Assembly: GCA_000758905.1 (NCBI GenBank)
Contig: JRNA01000019.1
Span: 1-64,000, forward strand
Length of the DNA: 64,000 nucleotides
Reading direction: 5' to 3'
Origin: Clostridiales bacterium S5-A14a
Lineage (GTDB): Bacteria > Bacillota > Clostridia > Peptostreptococcales > Anaerovoracaceae
A program made the translations under genes and the position numbers. The notes under the pieces are model-generated. The model was not told the DNA's origin. It made no database searches and saw only the letters and a list, made by a program, of their open reading frames with translations. Positions 26,886-33,957 of the stretch are shown here, in pieces. The stretch's first letter is position 1; every line of letters starts with the position of its first letter.

Positions 26886-26914
26886 GTATTACCCGCGTGA
26901 GCGGGGGTGATCCC
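26886..26914 (+). repeat. Single type I-E-like CRISPR repeat
   Basis: A 29-bp segment reads GTATTACCCGC-GTGA-GCGGGGGTGATCCC: a 6-bp stem, GTGA loop and the GGGGGTGATCC end typical of type I-E repeats such as that of Streptococcus thermophilus CRISPR4. Only one copy is present, with no cas genes and no second repeat within 100 bp on either side. It is therefore an orphan repeat rather than an array. Confidence 0.55.
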
Positions 26915-27049
26915 ACTAAGCCTTTTGGTCCCCCTTACACTGGTGGAAAAGGAACAATTGAGTTTTTCTATTTAGGAGTTGCTTTAATTATTATGGCAAG
27001 TGGGGTATTTCTTTTGAGTGGAAATAAAAAATTGTTTAAGAAAAATTAA
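26897..27049 (+). pseudogene. 3' remnant of a sortase-anchored surface protein
   Basis: The frame ending at TAA 27047-27049 encodes a sortase sorting signal: PPYTGG, a hydrophobic helix (YLGVALIIMASGVFLL) and a basic tail (NKKLFKKN). Nothing resembling the rest of such a gene lies upstream. The frame closes at a TAG at 26882-26884, and its first codons overlap the CRISPR-like repeat. It is the tail of a deleted gene, not a working ORF, although a GTG at 26897 is open. Confidence 0.6.
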
Positions 27050-27132
27050 TTTTTCTACGAGTTAGTTGTTTACTAGTCATAACAAATGTATAATTTAATT
27101 AAAAATAAAATATTTCTTATTTGGAGGGTGTT

Positions 27133-27846
27133 ATGAATAGTTTAAAAAACCTCAAAAAGAGAAAAGTGTTGGTTATCTCAATTGTGATGCTGTTGTTTGT
27201 GGTTTGTTTGTCAATTTTTGTTTTGAATGATGGTCCTGATGGGCGGACTAATGAAAAAGCAAGTGCTAAACAAATTGAAAATAAACAAAAGGAAAAGGTG
27301 GAAGCAAAGAAATCGAAAGATAAGGTGAAAACGGGAAAAGAAGAAACACAAAAATTAGAAAAAGAAGAAAAATCAGAAAAAGTTGAAAAGGCAGAAAATA
27401 GAGAGCTGGTTGCTGTAGAAAAGAAAGCAGTGAAAAGTAACAAATCTGGAAAGAACTATACTAATAAAGAAACTTCGGTTAAGAAATCTACTTCTAAGTC
27501 TAATGGTGTAGTAGGTGTTAAGCCTAGTGTGAAAAGTGGTAGGATTGCAAGCTCATCGAACGCGTCTACATCAACTTCAACTCCTCAAGTAAAAAAGGGG
27601 CATTGGGAAAAAAGACTTGTGCATCCTGAGACTCCTATTTATAAGGACAGTGATTTTATTCTTTTTGTTAACAAAGGAACAGGATTTAGAACAGAGGTTT
27701 GTGTGGATGGAATGTCTACTGAAGAAAAATTTAAACTTATTGATTATTATGAAGATAATTATGACACAAGTTATTCTCCTTATACGAAAAGAGTTATTGT
27801 AGAGGTAAAACCAGCTGAGTATAAGGATGTTTGGGTAGAGGATTAA
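27133..27846 (+). CDS. Membrane-anchored or secreted Lys/Glu-rich protein, unknown
   Basis: A 237-residue protein with an N-terminal signal anchor (about residues 9-29: RKVLVISIVMLLFVVCLSIFV), then about 110 residues of low-complexity Lys/Glu/Ser linker that probably crosses the cell wall. A compact C-terminal domain follows (from KKGHWEKRLVHPE to the end), with one cysteine and several aromatics. ATG 27133 with GGAGGG upstream is preferred over the in-frame TTG at 27121. Function unknown. It directly precedes the IS200 element. Confidence 0.65.
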   Translation: MNSLKNLKKRKVLVISIVMLLFVVCLSIFVLNDGPDGRTNEKASAKQIENKQKEKVEAKKSKDKVKTGKEETQKLEKEEKSEKVEKAENRELVAVEKKAVKSNKSGKNYTNKETSVKKSTSKSNGVVGVKPSVKSGRIASSSNASTSTSTPQVKKGHWEKRLVHPETPIYKDSDFILFVNKGTGFRTEVCVDGMSTEEKFKLIDYYEDNYDTSYSPYTKRVIVEVKPAEYKDVWVED

Positions 27847-27910
27847 TTAATCCTCTACTTTTATTTTATGGGGTATATAAGCCCCGTCTCGTGCACTAGC
27901 GCACGAGACA

Positions 27911-28612
27911 ATAAAACCACCCGCTATGCGGGTGCGCGTCGAAGGTTATACCCAAAACTCTCCCTTTTGGTACAATAAAAGTTGTTCAAGCTTTATTGTA
28001 AATAAGAAAGGAGAGTTTATGGCAAATAAAAGTTATAGCCTTGCACATACAAAATGGATGTGCAAATATCATATAGTCTTCACACCAAAGTATAGACGAA
28101 AAGCGATATATGCGCAATACCGAAAAGACTTGCAAGAGTATATAAAAACCCTATGTAAATACAAGGGAGTAGAGATAATAGAAGGACATATGATGATAGA
28201 TCATGTTCATCTCTTAGTAACAATACCACCGAGAATAAGTGTATCAAGTTTCATGGGTTATCTCAAAGGAAAGAGTGCTTTAATGATGTTTGATAAGCAT
28301 GCAAATTTGAAATATAAATATGGAAATCGGCACTTTTGGTCAGAAGGATACTATGTAAGCACAGTGGGATTGAACGAAGAAACAATAAAAAAATATATAA
28401 GAGAACAGGATAAGAAAGATATAACAATGGACAAATTGAGCGTTAAAGAATACGAAGACCCATTTAAGAAATAAAGCCCCATTTGGGGCAGCCAAAGGGT
28501 CAATGACAATGAGGCTTGAACAAAGTAAAAGCCCGCGTCTTTAGGCGCGGGTCAGTTAGAGGGGCTTATAGCCCCAGTTCGAACCACCCGTTTTACGGGT
28601 GGCACCGATTTT
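27911..28612 (+). mobile_element. IS200-type insertion sequence
   Basis: A single-transposase IS200/IS605-family element. It has no terminal inverted repeats, but a subterminal hairpin at each end: CACCCGC-TAT-GCGGGTG (27918-27934) on the left and CCACCCG-TTTTA-CGGGTGG (28584-28602) on the right. These are the kind of structures that TnpA binds in single-stranded DNA. A further hairpin GTCTCGTGC/GCACGAGAC (27886-27909) lies just left and may belong to the element. Exact ends cannot be fixed without an empty site. There is no tnpB. Confidence 0.85.
28019..28474 (+). CDS. tnpA: IS200 transposase TnpA (HUH family)
   Basis: A 151-residue single-strand transposase. The metal-binding HUH motif is in MIDHVHLLV, and the nucleophilic tyrosine in ETIKKYIREQ. 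WMCKYHIVFTPKYRRK at the N-terminus is the family signature. AAAGGAGAG precedes ATG 28019. The long leader with hairpins fits the weak expression known for IS200. A GCCCCA/TGGGGC hairpin follows the stop. The gene appears intact. Confidence 0.95.
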   Translation: MANKSYSLAHTKWMCKYHIVFTPKYRRKAIYAQYRKDLQEYIKTLCKYKGVEIIEGHMMIDHVHLLVTIPPRISVSSFMGYLKGKSALMMFDKHANLKYKYGNRHFWSEGYYVSTVGLNEETIKKYIREQDKKDITMDKLSVKEYEDPFKK

Positions 28613-28631
28613 GAAAATTTGGGGTATAAAT

Positions 28632-28679
28632 TCTCTACATATTGTGATAGAATATTTTCGTGACAACGATATATTGTAA
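28632..28679 (+). promoter_or_regulatory. Candidate NrdR box pair upstream of nrdA
   Basis: Two AT-rich imperfect palindromes share the core TATTGTRA (28640-28647 and 28672-28679). They stand 32 bp apart, about three helical turns, as in the paired NrdR boxes of other ribonucleotide reductase operons. Sites lie 40-85 bp before nrdA. No nrdR gene is in the window; the assignment is inference. Confidence 0.45.
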
Positions 28680-28717
28680 AATTACATTAATATAATAATT
28701 TAAACGGAGTTGAATGG

Positions 28718-31231
28718 ATGAAGACAATTATCAAGAGAAACTTAACAGAAGTGCCTTATGATGCAGAGAAGATTAGAGTTGCAATACGCAAGTCTTTTTT
28801 ATCTGTGGGAGAGGAATGTGATAGCGAAAGGCTGGATAGCTTAATTGAGCAGATTGAAATGCGATTTCATGGTGTGGAGATGGCTGAGGTTGAGGAGATT
28901 CAGGATGCCGTTGAAGTAATACTCATGAAGAATGACTGTTACAATGTTGCCAGAAGCTATATTTTGTACAGGGAAAAGAGAACATCGCTTAGACGCATCA
29001 GATCTAAATTAATCAAAGATATCGGAGATGAAGAAATTGAAGACGTTCTCCATAAGATACAGCGAGATTTTCAAGATTATGACTTATCACGCCTAAGAGC
29101 TAAGTATATTGCAATGAACAAGGACGAAATGGACCTTGATAGTAGGCTTAAACTTCTTACCAAATCTGCCGAGGAGCTTACTTCTCAGGAAGAGCCAAAT
29201 TGGGAAAAGATTGCAGGGCGCATCCTAAGTTATGTTTTTCATAGGGAACTTGGAGCGACTGAGGATAATTTAGGCATTAGCGGATTCTATAATAAAATTA
29301 AGTATCTGACGGATGAAGGCCTTTATGGTCAATATATTTTAGAAAACTATGATAAAAACGAGATAGATCAAATCGAGGAGAAACTTGATAATAGCCGAAA
29401 TGATTTGTTCACATATTCAGGTCTGGATCTTTTGATTCATAGATATATAATCCATAACCACAGCCATGTGTCACTTGAATCACCGCAAGAGATGTTCATG
29501 GGTGTTGCAATGCACCTGGCCATGGGTGAAAAAGAAGATAGATTATTTTGGGTAGAAAAATTCTATGATATCTTGAGTCTGCAGAAGGTTACTATGGCAA
29601 CGCCGACGCTATCAAATGCGAGGAAGCCGTACAATCAGTTGTCGAGCTGCTTTATCGACACTGTGCCTGACTCACTTGAAGGAATTTATCACAGCATTTC
29701 TCAGTTCGCGGAGGTTTCAAAGCTCGGCGGAGGAATGGGAATGTACTTCGGCAAGGTGAGATCAAGAGGCGGCAAAATAAGGGGCTTCGAAGGTGCAAGT
29801 GGCGGCGTGATTAGGTGGATTCGGCTCGTCAACGATACTGCCGTTGCAGTTGACCAGCTCGGTATGCGGCAGGGGGCAGTTGCTGTATATCTGGATGCAT
29901 GGCATAAGGACCTGCCAGAATTTCTTCAGCTTAGGACAAACAATGGAGATGACAGAATGAAGGCACATGACGTATTTCCTGCGGTTTGCTATCCTGATTT
30001 GTTTTGGAAGATGGCCAAGGAAAATCTTAATCAAGACTGGTACCTGATGGATCCTCACGATATCCTCACTACTAAGGGATATTCTCTTGAAGATTCTTAT
30101 GGTGAGGAATGGGAAGAAAAATATTTGGATTGTGTCAACGACTCAAGAATTTCAAAGAGAGCTATAAATCTCAAAGAGTTGGTGAGACTTATTCTCAAAT
30201 CTGCGGTTGAAACCGGCACTCCGTTTGCATTTTATAGAGATACTGTTAACAGAGCCAACCCTAACAAGCATCAGGGTATGATATATTGCTCAAACTTGTG
30301 CACAGAAATTGCACAAAACATGAGTGAAACTGAATTCATAAGCAAAACTATAACTACTGAAGATGGCGATCAAGTGGTAGTTCAGACAACGAAGCCAGGA
30401 GATTTTGTTGTTTGTAATCTCGCATCGCTTTGCCTTGGACATATTGATGTTAGCAACAAGGAAGAGCTCGAAGATGTAACGGCAACCACTGTGAGAGCAC
30501 TTGATAACGTGATTGACTTGAACCTTTACCCGGTGCCATACGCTGAAATCACAAGTAAGAAGAATAGGGCAATTGGACTAGGTGTGTCAGGATATCACCA
30601 TATGCTTGCTAAGAACAAAATACGCTGGGAATCTGAGGAACATGTAGCCTTTGCGGATCAAGTTTTCGAAGATATCGCATATGCCGCAATCAAGGCAAGC
30701 AACGAGCTGGCAAAAGAAAGAGGAAGCTATAGCTACTTCGAGGGCAGCGAGTGGGCGACGGGCGAGTATTTTGTGCGCAGAAACTATGACAGCGACAGAT
30801 GGCTTGCGCTCAAAGACAGCATCAAGGAAGGCGGAATGAGGAATGGATGGCTCATGGCGACAGCACCGACAAGCTCAACATCGATTCTGATAGGCACAAG
30901 TGCAGGACTAGACCCTGTTATGAGCAAGTTCTATCTCGAAGAAAAGAAGGGGATGATTATGCCGAGGGTGGCTCCAGACCTTTCACCTGAAACATTCTGG
31001 TACTACAAGCAGGCTCACTACATCGATCAGACGTGGTCAATCAAGGCAGCGGGGGCAAGGCAGAGGCATATCGACCAGGCCCAGAGCATGAATTTTTGGA
31101 TAAACAACGACTATAAGATGAGTCAACTTTTGAACTTGTATATTTTGGCATGGGAAGAGGGCGTTAAGACGATTTATTATGTGAGATCGAAATCGCTAGA
31201 AGCTGAAGAGTGCGATAGTTGCTCAGCTTAA
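28718..31231 (+). CDS. nrdA: Class I ribonucleoside-diphosphate reductase, alpha subunit
   Basis: Reduces ribonucleotides to deoxyribonucleotides with its beta partner. The 837-residue protein has an N-terminal ATP-cone (about 1-95) for allosteric control, and the ten-stranded catalytic barrel. Active-site residues are readable: SSCF (first redox Cys), NLCTE (Asn, thiyl-radical Cys and Glu) and VVCNLAS (second redox Cys). The C-terminal tail ends CDSCSA, the CxxC shuttle pair. nrdB follows 97 bp later. The region between IS200 and this gene carries the candidate NrdR boxes. Confidence 0.96.
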   Translation: MKTIIKRNLTEVPYDAEKIRVAIRKSFLSVGEECDSERLDSLIEQIEMRFHGVEMAEVEEIQDAVEVILMKNDCYNVARSYILYREKRTSLRRIRSKLIKDIGDEEIEDVLHKIQRDFQDYDLSRLRAKYIAMNKDEMDLDSRLKLLTKSAEELTSQEEPNWEKIAGRILSYVFHRELGATEDNLGISGFYNKIKYLTDEGLYGQYILENYDKNEIDQIEEKLDNSRNDLFTYSGLDLLIHRYIIHNHSHVSLESPQEMFMGVAMHLAMGEKEDRLFWVEKFYDILSLQKVTMATPTLSNARKPYNQLSSCFIDTVPDSLEGIYHSISQFAEVSKLGGGMGMYFGKVRSRGGKIRGFEGASGGVIRWIRLVNDTAVAVDQLGMRQGAVAVYLDAWHKDLPEFLQLRTNNGDDRMKAHDVFPAVCYPDLFWKMAKENLNQDWYLMDPHDILTTKGYSLEDSYGEEWEEKYLDCVNDSRISKRAINLKELVRLILKSAVETGTPFAFYRDTVNRANPNKHQGMIYCSNLCTEIAQNMSETEFISKTITTEDGDQVVVQTTKPGDFVVCNLASLCLGHIDVSNKEELEDVTATTVRALDNVIDLNLYPVPYAEITSKKNRAIGLGVSGYHHMLAKNKIRWESEEHVAFADQVFEDIAYAAIKASNELAKERGSYSYFEGSEWATGEYFVRRNYDSDRWLALKDSIKEGGMRNGWLMATAPTSSTSILIGTSAGLDPVMSKFYLEEKKGMIMPRVAPDLSPETFWYYKQAHYIDQTWSIKAAGARQRHIDQAQSMNFWINNDYKMSQLLNLYILAWEEGVKTIYYVRSKSLEAEECDSCSA

Positions 31232-31328
31232 AAATAGGTCGGCCTAGATTACAATTGGATCGACTCAGATGAAAAGTGGGTCAGTATGAGGAATTTAATA
31301 ATAGTTCGTTTAAAAATAGGAGATAAAA

Positions 31329-32378
31329 ATGAGCGAGAACAAAATCACGAAAAAACCTCTTTTCAATCCGGACGGGGATATCGAGGTAAACAACAGAAGG
31401 CTTTTGAACTTCAACACAACTAATATCAATGACTTCAACAATATGAAATATTCATGGGTTTCTGATTGGTACAGACAGGGCATGAATAACTTCTGGATTC
31501 CGGAAGAAATCAACCTCGACCAAGACAAGAATGATTATCCTAATTTGCTGCCAGCGGAGCGTACTGCATACGACAAAATACTCAGCTTCCTTGTGTATCT
31601 CGATTCGCTTCAGTCTGCGAACTTGCCTAATATAGGACAGTACGTAACGGCAAACGAAATCAATTTATGCCTTTCAATTCAGACGTTTCAGGAGTGCATA
31701 CACAGCCAGAGTTACAGCTATATGTTAGACACAATCTGCAATCCTACGGAGAGAAACGACATACTTTATCAATGGAAGACGGATGAACATCTTTTGAATA
31801 GGAATAAGTTTATAGGCGAGTTGTATAACGAGTTTCTTGAGGATCCTAATAAATATACATTCCTAAAGGTGTGCATTGCAAACTACATTCTCGAAGGCGT
31901 CTACTTTTACTCGGGATTCATGTTCTTCTATAACCTTGGTAGAAATGGAAAGATGCCTGGAAGCGTTCAGGAGATAAGGTATATAAATAGAGATGAGAAT
32001 ACCCATCTGTGGCTATTCAAGAAAATTTTATTGGAACTTGAAAAAGAAGAACCTGAGCTATTCAATGAGGAAAATAAGAAGATGATTGCCGACATGATAA
32101 AGACGGGAGTAGAGCAGGAAATTGCATGGGGTCAATATGTTATAGGCAATGACATACCAGGATTGAACAACAAAATGGTTGAAGATTACATCAAGTATCT
32201 TGGCAATCAGAGGTATTCTTCTTTGGGACTTGGGACTCTTTATCCTGGATACGAGGAAGAACCTGCGTCAATGGCATGGGTAAGCCAGTATTCCAATGCA
32301 AACATGGTCAAAACCGATTTCTTTGAGGCGAGATCTTCAGCCTACGCAAAGAGCAGCGCTATTGAGGATGACCTGTAG
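31329..32378 (+). CDS. nrdB: Class I ribonucleoside-diphosphate reductase, beta subunit
   Basis: Radical-generating ferritin-like subunit, 349 residues. The first metal Asp (VYLDSLQS), Glu-x-x-His with the tyrosyl-radical position (ECIHSQSY), the later Glu (LEGVYFY) and the Glu/His pair (RDENTHLW) are all present. The tyrosine is retained, so a tyrosyl-radical class Ia/Ib-like enzyme is expected. AGGAG precedes the ATG. The C-terminal tail that docks on alpha is acidic (IEDDL). It presumably forms an operon with nrdA. Confidence 0.96.
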   Translation: MSENKITKKPLFNPDGDIEVNNRRLLNFNTTNINDFNNMKYSWVSDWYRQGMNNFWIPEEINLDQDKNDYPNLLPAERTAYDKILSFLVYLDSLQSANLPNIGQYVTANEINLCLSIQTFQECIHSQSYSYMLDTICNPTERNDILYQWKTDEHLLNRNKFIGELYNEFLEDPNKYTFLKVCIANYILEGVYFYSGFMFFYNLGRNGKMPGSVQEIRYINRDENTHLWLFKKILLELEKEEPELFNEENKKMIADMIKTGVEQEIAWGQYVIGNDIPGLNNKMVEDYIKYLGNQRYSSLGLGTLYPGYEEEPASMAWVSQYSNANMVKTDFFEARSSAYAKSSAIEDDL

Positions 32379-32412
32379 AAATTTAGATAGCACAAAATAG
32401 TATAGATAAATT

Positions 32413-32442
32413 AAAAATAGAGCCTATATAGGCTCTATTTTT
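32413..32442. terminator. Bidirectional terminator
   Basis: AAAAATAGAGCCTA pairs perfectly with TAGGCTCTATTTTT around a 2-base centre. A runs precede and T runs follow, so it serves nrdB on the plus strand and the small gene on the minus strand. Confidence 0.85.
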
Positions 32443-32717
32443 CATATTATGTTTTCTACGTAAAATGCTATCAATGATATTATCGGAATAGTAGAATATA
32501 TTATAAGTTTTGGTTCTAGCTCCTTTGTTTTTAAAACTCTCAATAAGTATTTCGAAAACAATACTAATAGATCCACTATCATTAAAAGTAGCATACCGTA
32601 GAATATATAGGAATTAACATGCTTATCTAAATAAAACATGTATACCGTGAGACCTATGATATACAATATAATGTTTATTCCAATAATCGTTTTCCCTGTA
32701 GCTGAAATGTTGTTCAT
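32442..32717 (-). CDS. Small membrane protein, unknown
   Basis: A 91-residue, very hydrophobic protein with three predicted membrane helices (about 9-28, 36-58 and 70-90). I recognise no family. Its stop lies in the shared terminator with nrdB. It is transcribed away from the tRNA-Ala gene and may share its promoter region. Coding status is likely but not certain. Confidence 0.5.
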   Translation of the reverse strand: MNNISATGKTIIGINIILYIIGLTVYMFYLDKHVNSYIFYGMLLLMIVDLLVLFSKYLLRVLKTKELEPKLIIYSTIPIISLIAFYVENII

Positions 32718-32819
32718 AACACTAATATGCCTTTACGGAAGACAATCTCCATACATGAAACCAGCCTCCTGCTTGCACCTTTTGCATATACAAAAAAGCT
32801 GATTTCTAGATTTTTTACC

Positions 32820-32895
32820 TGGTGGAGAATAGGGGATTCGAACCCCTGACCTTTTGACTGCCAGTCAAACGCGCTCCCAACTGCGCCAATTCCCC
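32820..32895 (-). tRNA. tRNA-Ala (anticodon GGC)
   Basis: A 76-nt cloverleaf on the minus strand. The acceptor GGGGAAT pairs with ATTCTCC, including a G3-U70 wobble pair, the alanine identity element. The anticodon stem encloses CTGGCAG, giving anticodon GGC. The T loop is GGTTCGAATCC, and CCA is encoded. It stands alone between nrdB and the kinase-like gene. Confidence 0.96.
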
Positions 32896-33018
32896 ACATG
32901 AGATGATGTTTAAAATGACTTGAACCTTAGTTTTTCTCGGCAAGTAGAATTGTAACAAAGCACCAGTATTTTGTCAATTTTAGCAGGACATCTTTACCAA
33001 AAATTTCCAAATATCCTG

Positions 33019-33047
33019 TTGTAAAAATGGGCTAATTGTTGTATAAT
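33019..33047 (+). promoter_or_regulatory. Sigma-70-type promoter
   Basis: TTGTAA (33019-33024), a 17-bp spacer and TATAAT (33042-33047), 43 bp before the kinase-like gene at 33090. Confidence 0.65.
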
Positions 33048-33089
33048 ACAAGCATAACAATGGCATTGGCTCAGTTTTAAGGAGGGGCA

Positions 33090-33701
33090 ATGAAGAAATT
33101 AGTTACAATCAGCAGACAGTTTGGAAGTGGCGGCAGAATCATCGGTAAAATTGTTGCCGAGAAACTAGGCGTTAAATTCTATGATAAAGAAATTATTGAA
33201 ATGGCAACTGAAGAAAGTGGGCTGGACAAGAGTATTTTCGAGGGGGAAGAACTTAGAGCGAAAAACAGTTTTACCTACGGATTGTCATCAGCTATTTGCC
33301 TTGGAGAATCTATTTCTGCGGATCCTATGAGCATAAACGATAGAGTCTTTGTAGCGCAATATAAGGTGATAGAAAAAATTGCAGAGACTGGCGAGGGAGT
33401 AATCGTTGGAAGATGTGCAGATTTTGTTCTGAAAGATGTGCCGGGAGTTACAAATATTTTCATACATGGCGAGAAGAAAGATAGAATCAGGCGATGCATT
33501 GAGGAATACGGTGAACAGCCAGAAACTATTGAAGAATTAGTTAAGACGTACGATAAAGCTAGGGAAAATTATTACAATTACCACACTAGCTTTAAGTGGG
33601 GAGATATCAAGAACTATAACTTGAGCTTGAATTCATCATACATAGATTATGAACAGGCTGCTAATTTAATTATAGAATATATTGAAAAAAGAAAATATTA
33701 A
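33090..33701 (+). CDS. Cytidylate kinase-like protein
   Basis: A 203-residue P-loop protein of the cytidylate-kinase-like (AAA_26) family. The loop reads SRQFGSGGRIIGK, a variant of GxGxxGKS. YDKEIIEMA and the later EGVIVGRCADFVL segment are typical. These proteins are abundant in Clostridia and differ from the true CMP kinase; the substrate is unknown. AAGGAGGGG precedes the ATG. It leads a small cluster with a membrane protein and metG. Confidence 0.85.
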   Translation: MKKLVTISRQFGSGGRIIGKIVAEKLGVKFYDKEIIEMATEESGLDKSIFEGEELRAKNSFTYGLSSAICLGESISADPMSINDRVFVAQYKVIEKIAETGEGVIVGRCADFVLKDVPGVTNIFIHGEKKDRIRRCIEEYGEQPETIEELVKTYDKARENYYNYHTSFKWGDIKNYNLSLNSSYIDYEQAANLIIEYIEKRKY

Positions 33702-33722
33702 GTTGTAAAGGGAGGTTTAGAA

Positions 33723-33932
33723 ATGAGCAAGGAAAGTAAGAAAATTCAAACAAATAACAGTTTTTCGAAGGTAGCTAAGGTTTCTCTTGCAATACTAGGA
33801 GTTGGATTTGTTGCAAGCACTGCACTTGTAATAGGCATGGACAGGATTATGAAGAAAATTTTCATCAATGAAGATTGGCCTGAAGAAGAGTGGAGCGGAG
33901 AAGACTGGACAGACGAGGATCTTGAAATTTAG
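33723..33932 (+). CDS. Small single-span membrane protein with acidic tail
   Basis: A 69-residue protein with one helix (about 17-40), a short basic N-terminal segment and a strongly acidic tail (about the last 20 residues, many Glu/Asp/Trp). GGGAGG precedes the ATG, so it is well set up for translation. Family unknown to me. It sits between the kinase-like gene and metG in the same direction with short gaps. Confidence 0.65.
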   Translation: MSKESKKIQTNNSFSKVAKVSLAILGVGFVASTALVIGMDRIMKKIFINEDWPEEEWSGEDWTDEDLEI

Positions 33933-33957
33933 TTAGTTTGAGGAAGGAATGAGAAGA

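Noticed and set aside
26886-26914. CRISPR array
   Set aside because: Only one repeat and no second copy, so it is not an array; kept as an orphan repeat.
28600-28614. TGGCAC-N5-TTGA, a sigma-54-like box at the IS200 right end before nrdA
   Set aside because: The invariant GC of the -12 element is missing, and the TGGCAC is part of the IS end hairpin region.
32714-32899. 61-residue minus-strand ORF
   Set aside because: It covers the tRNA-Ala gene.
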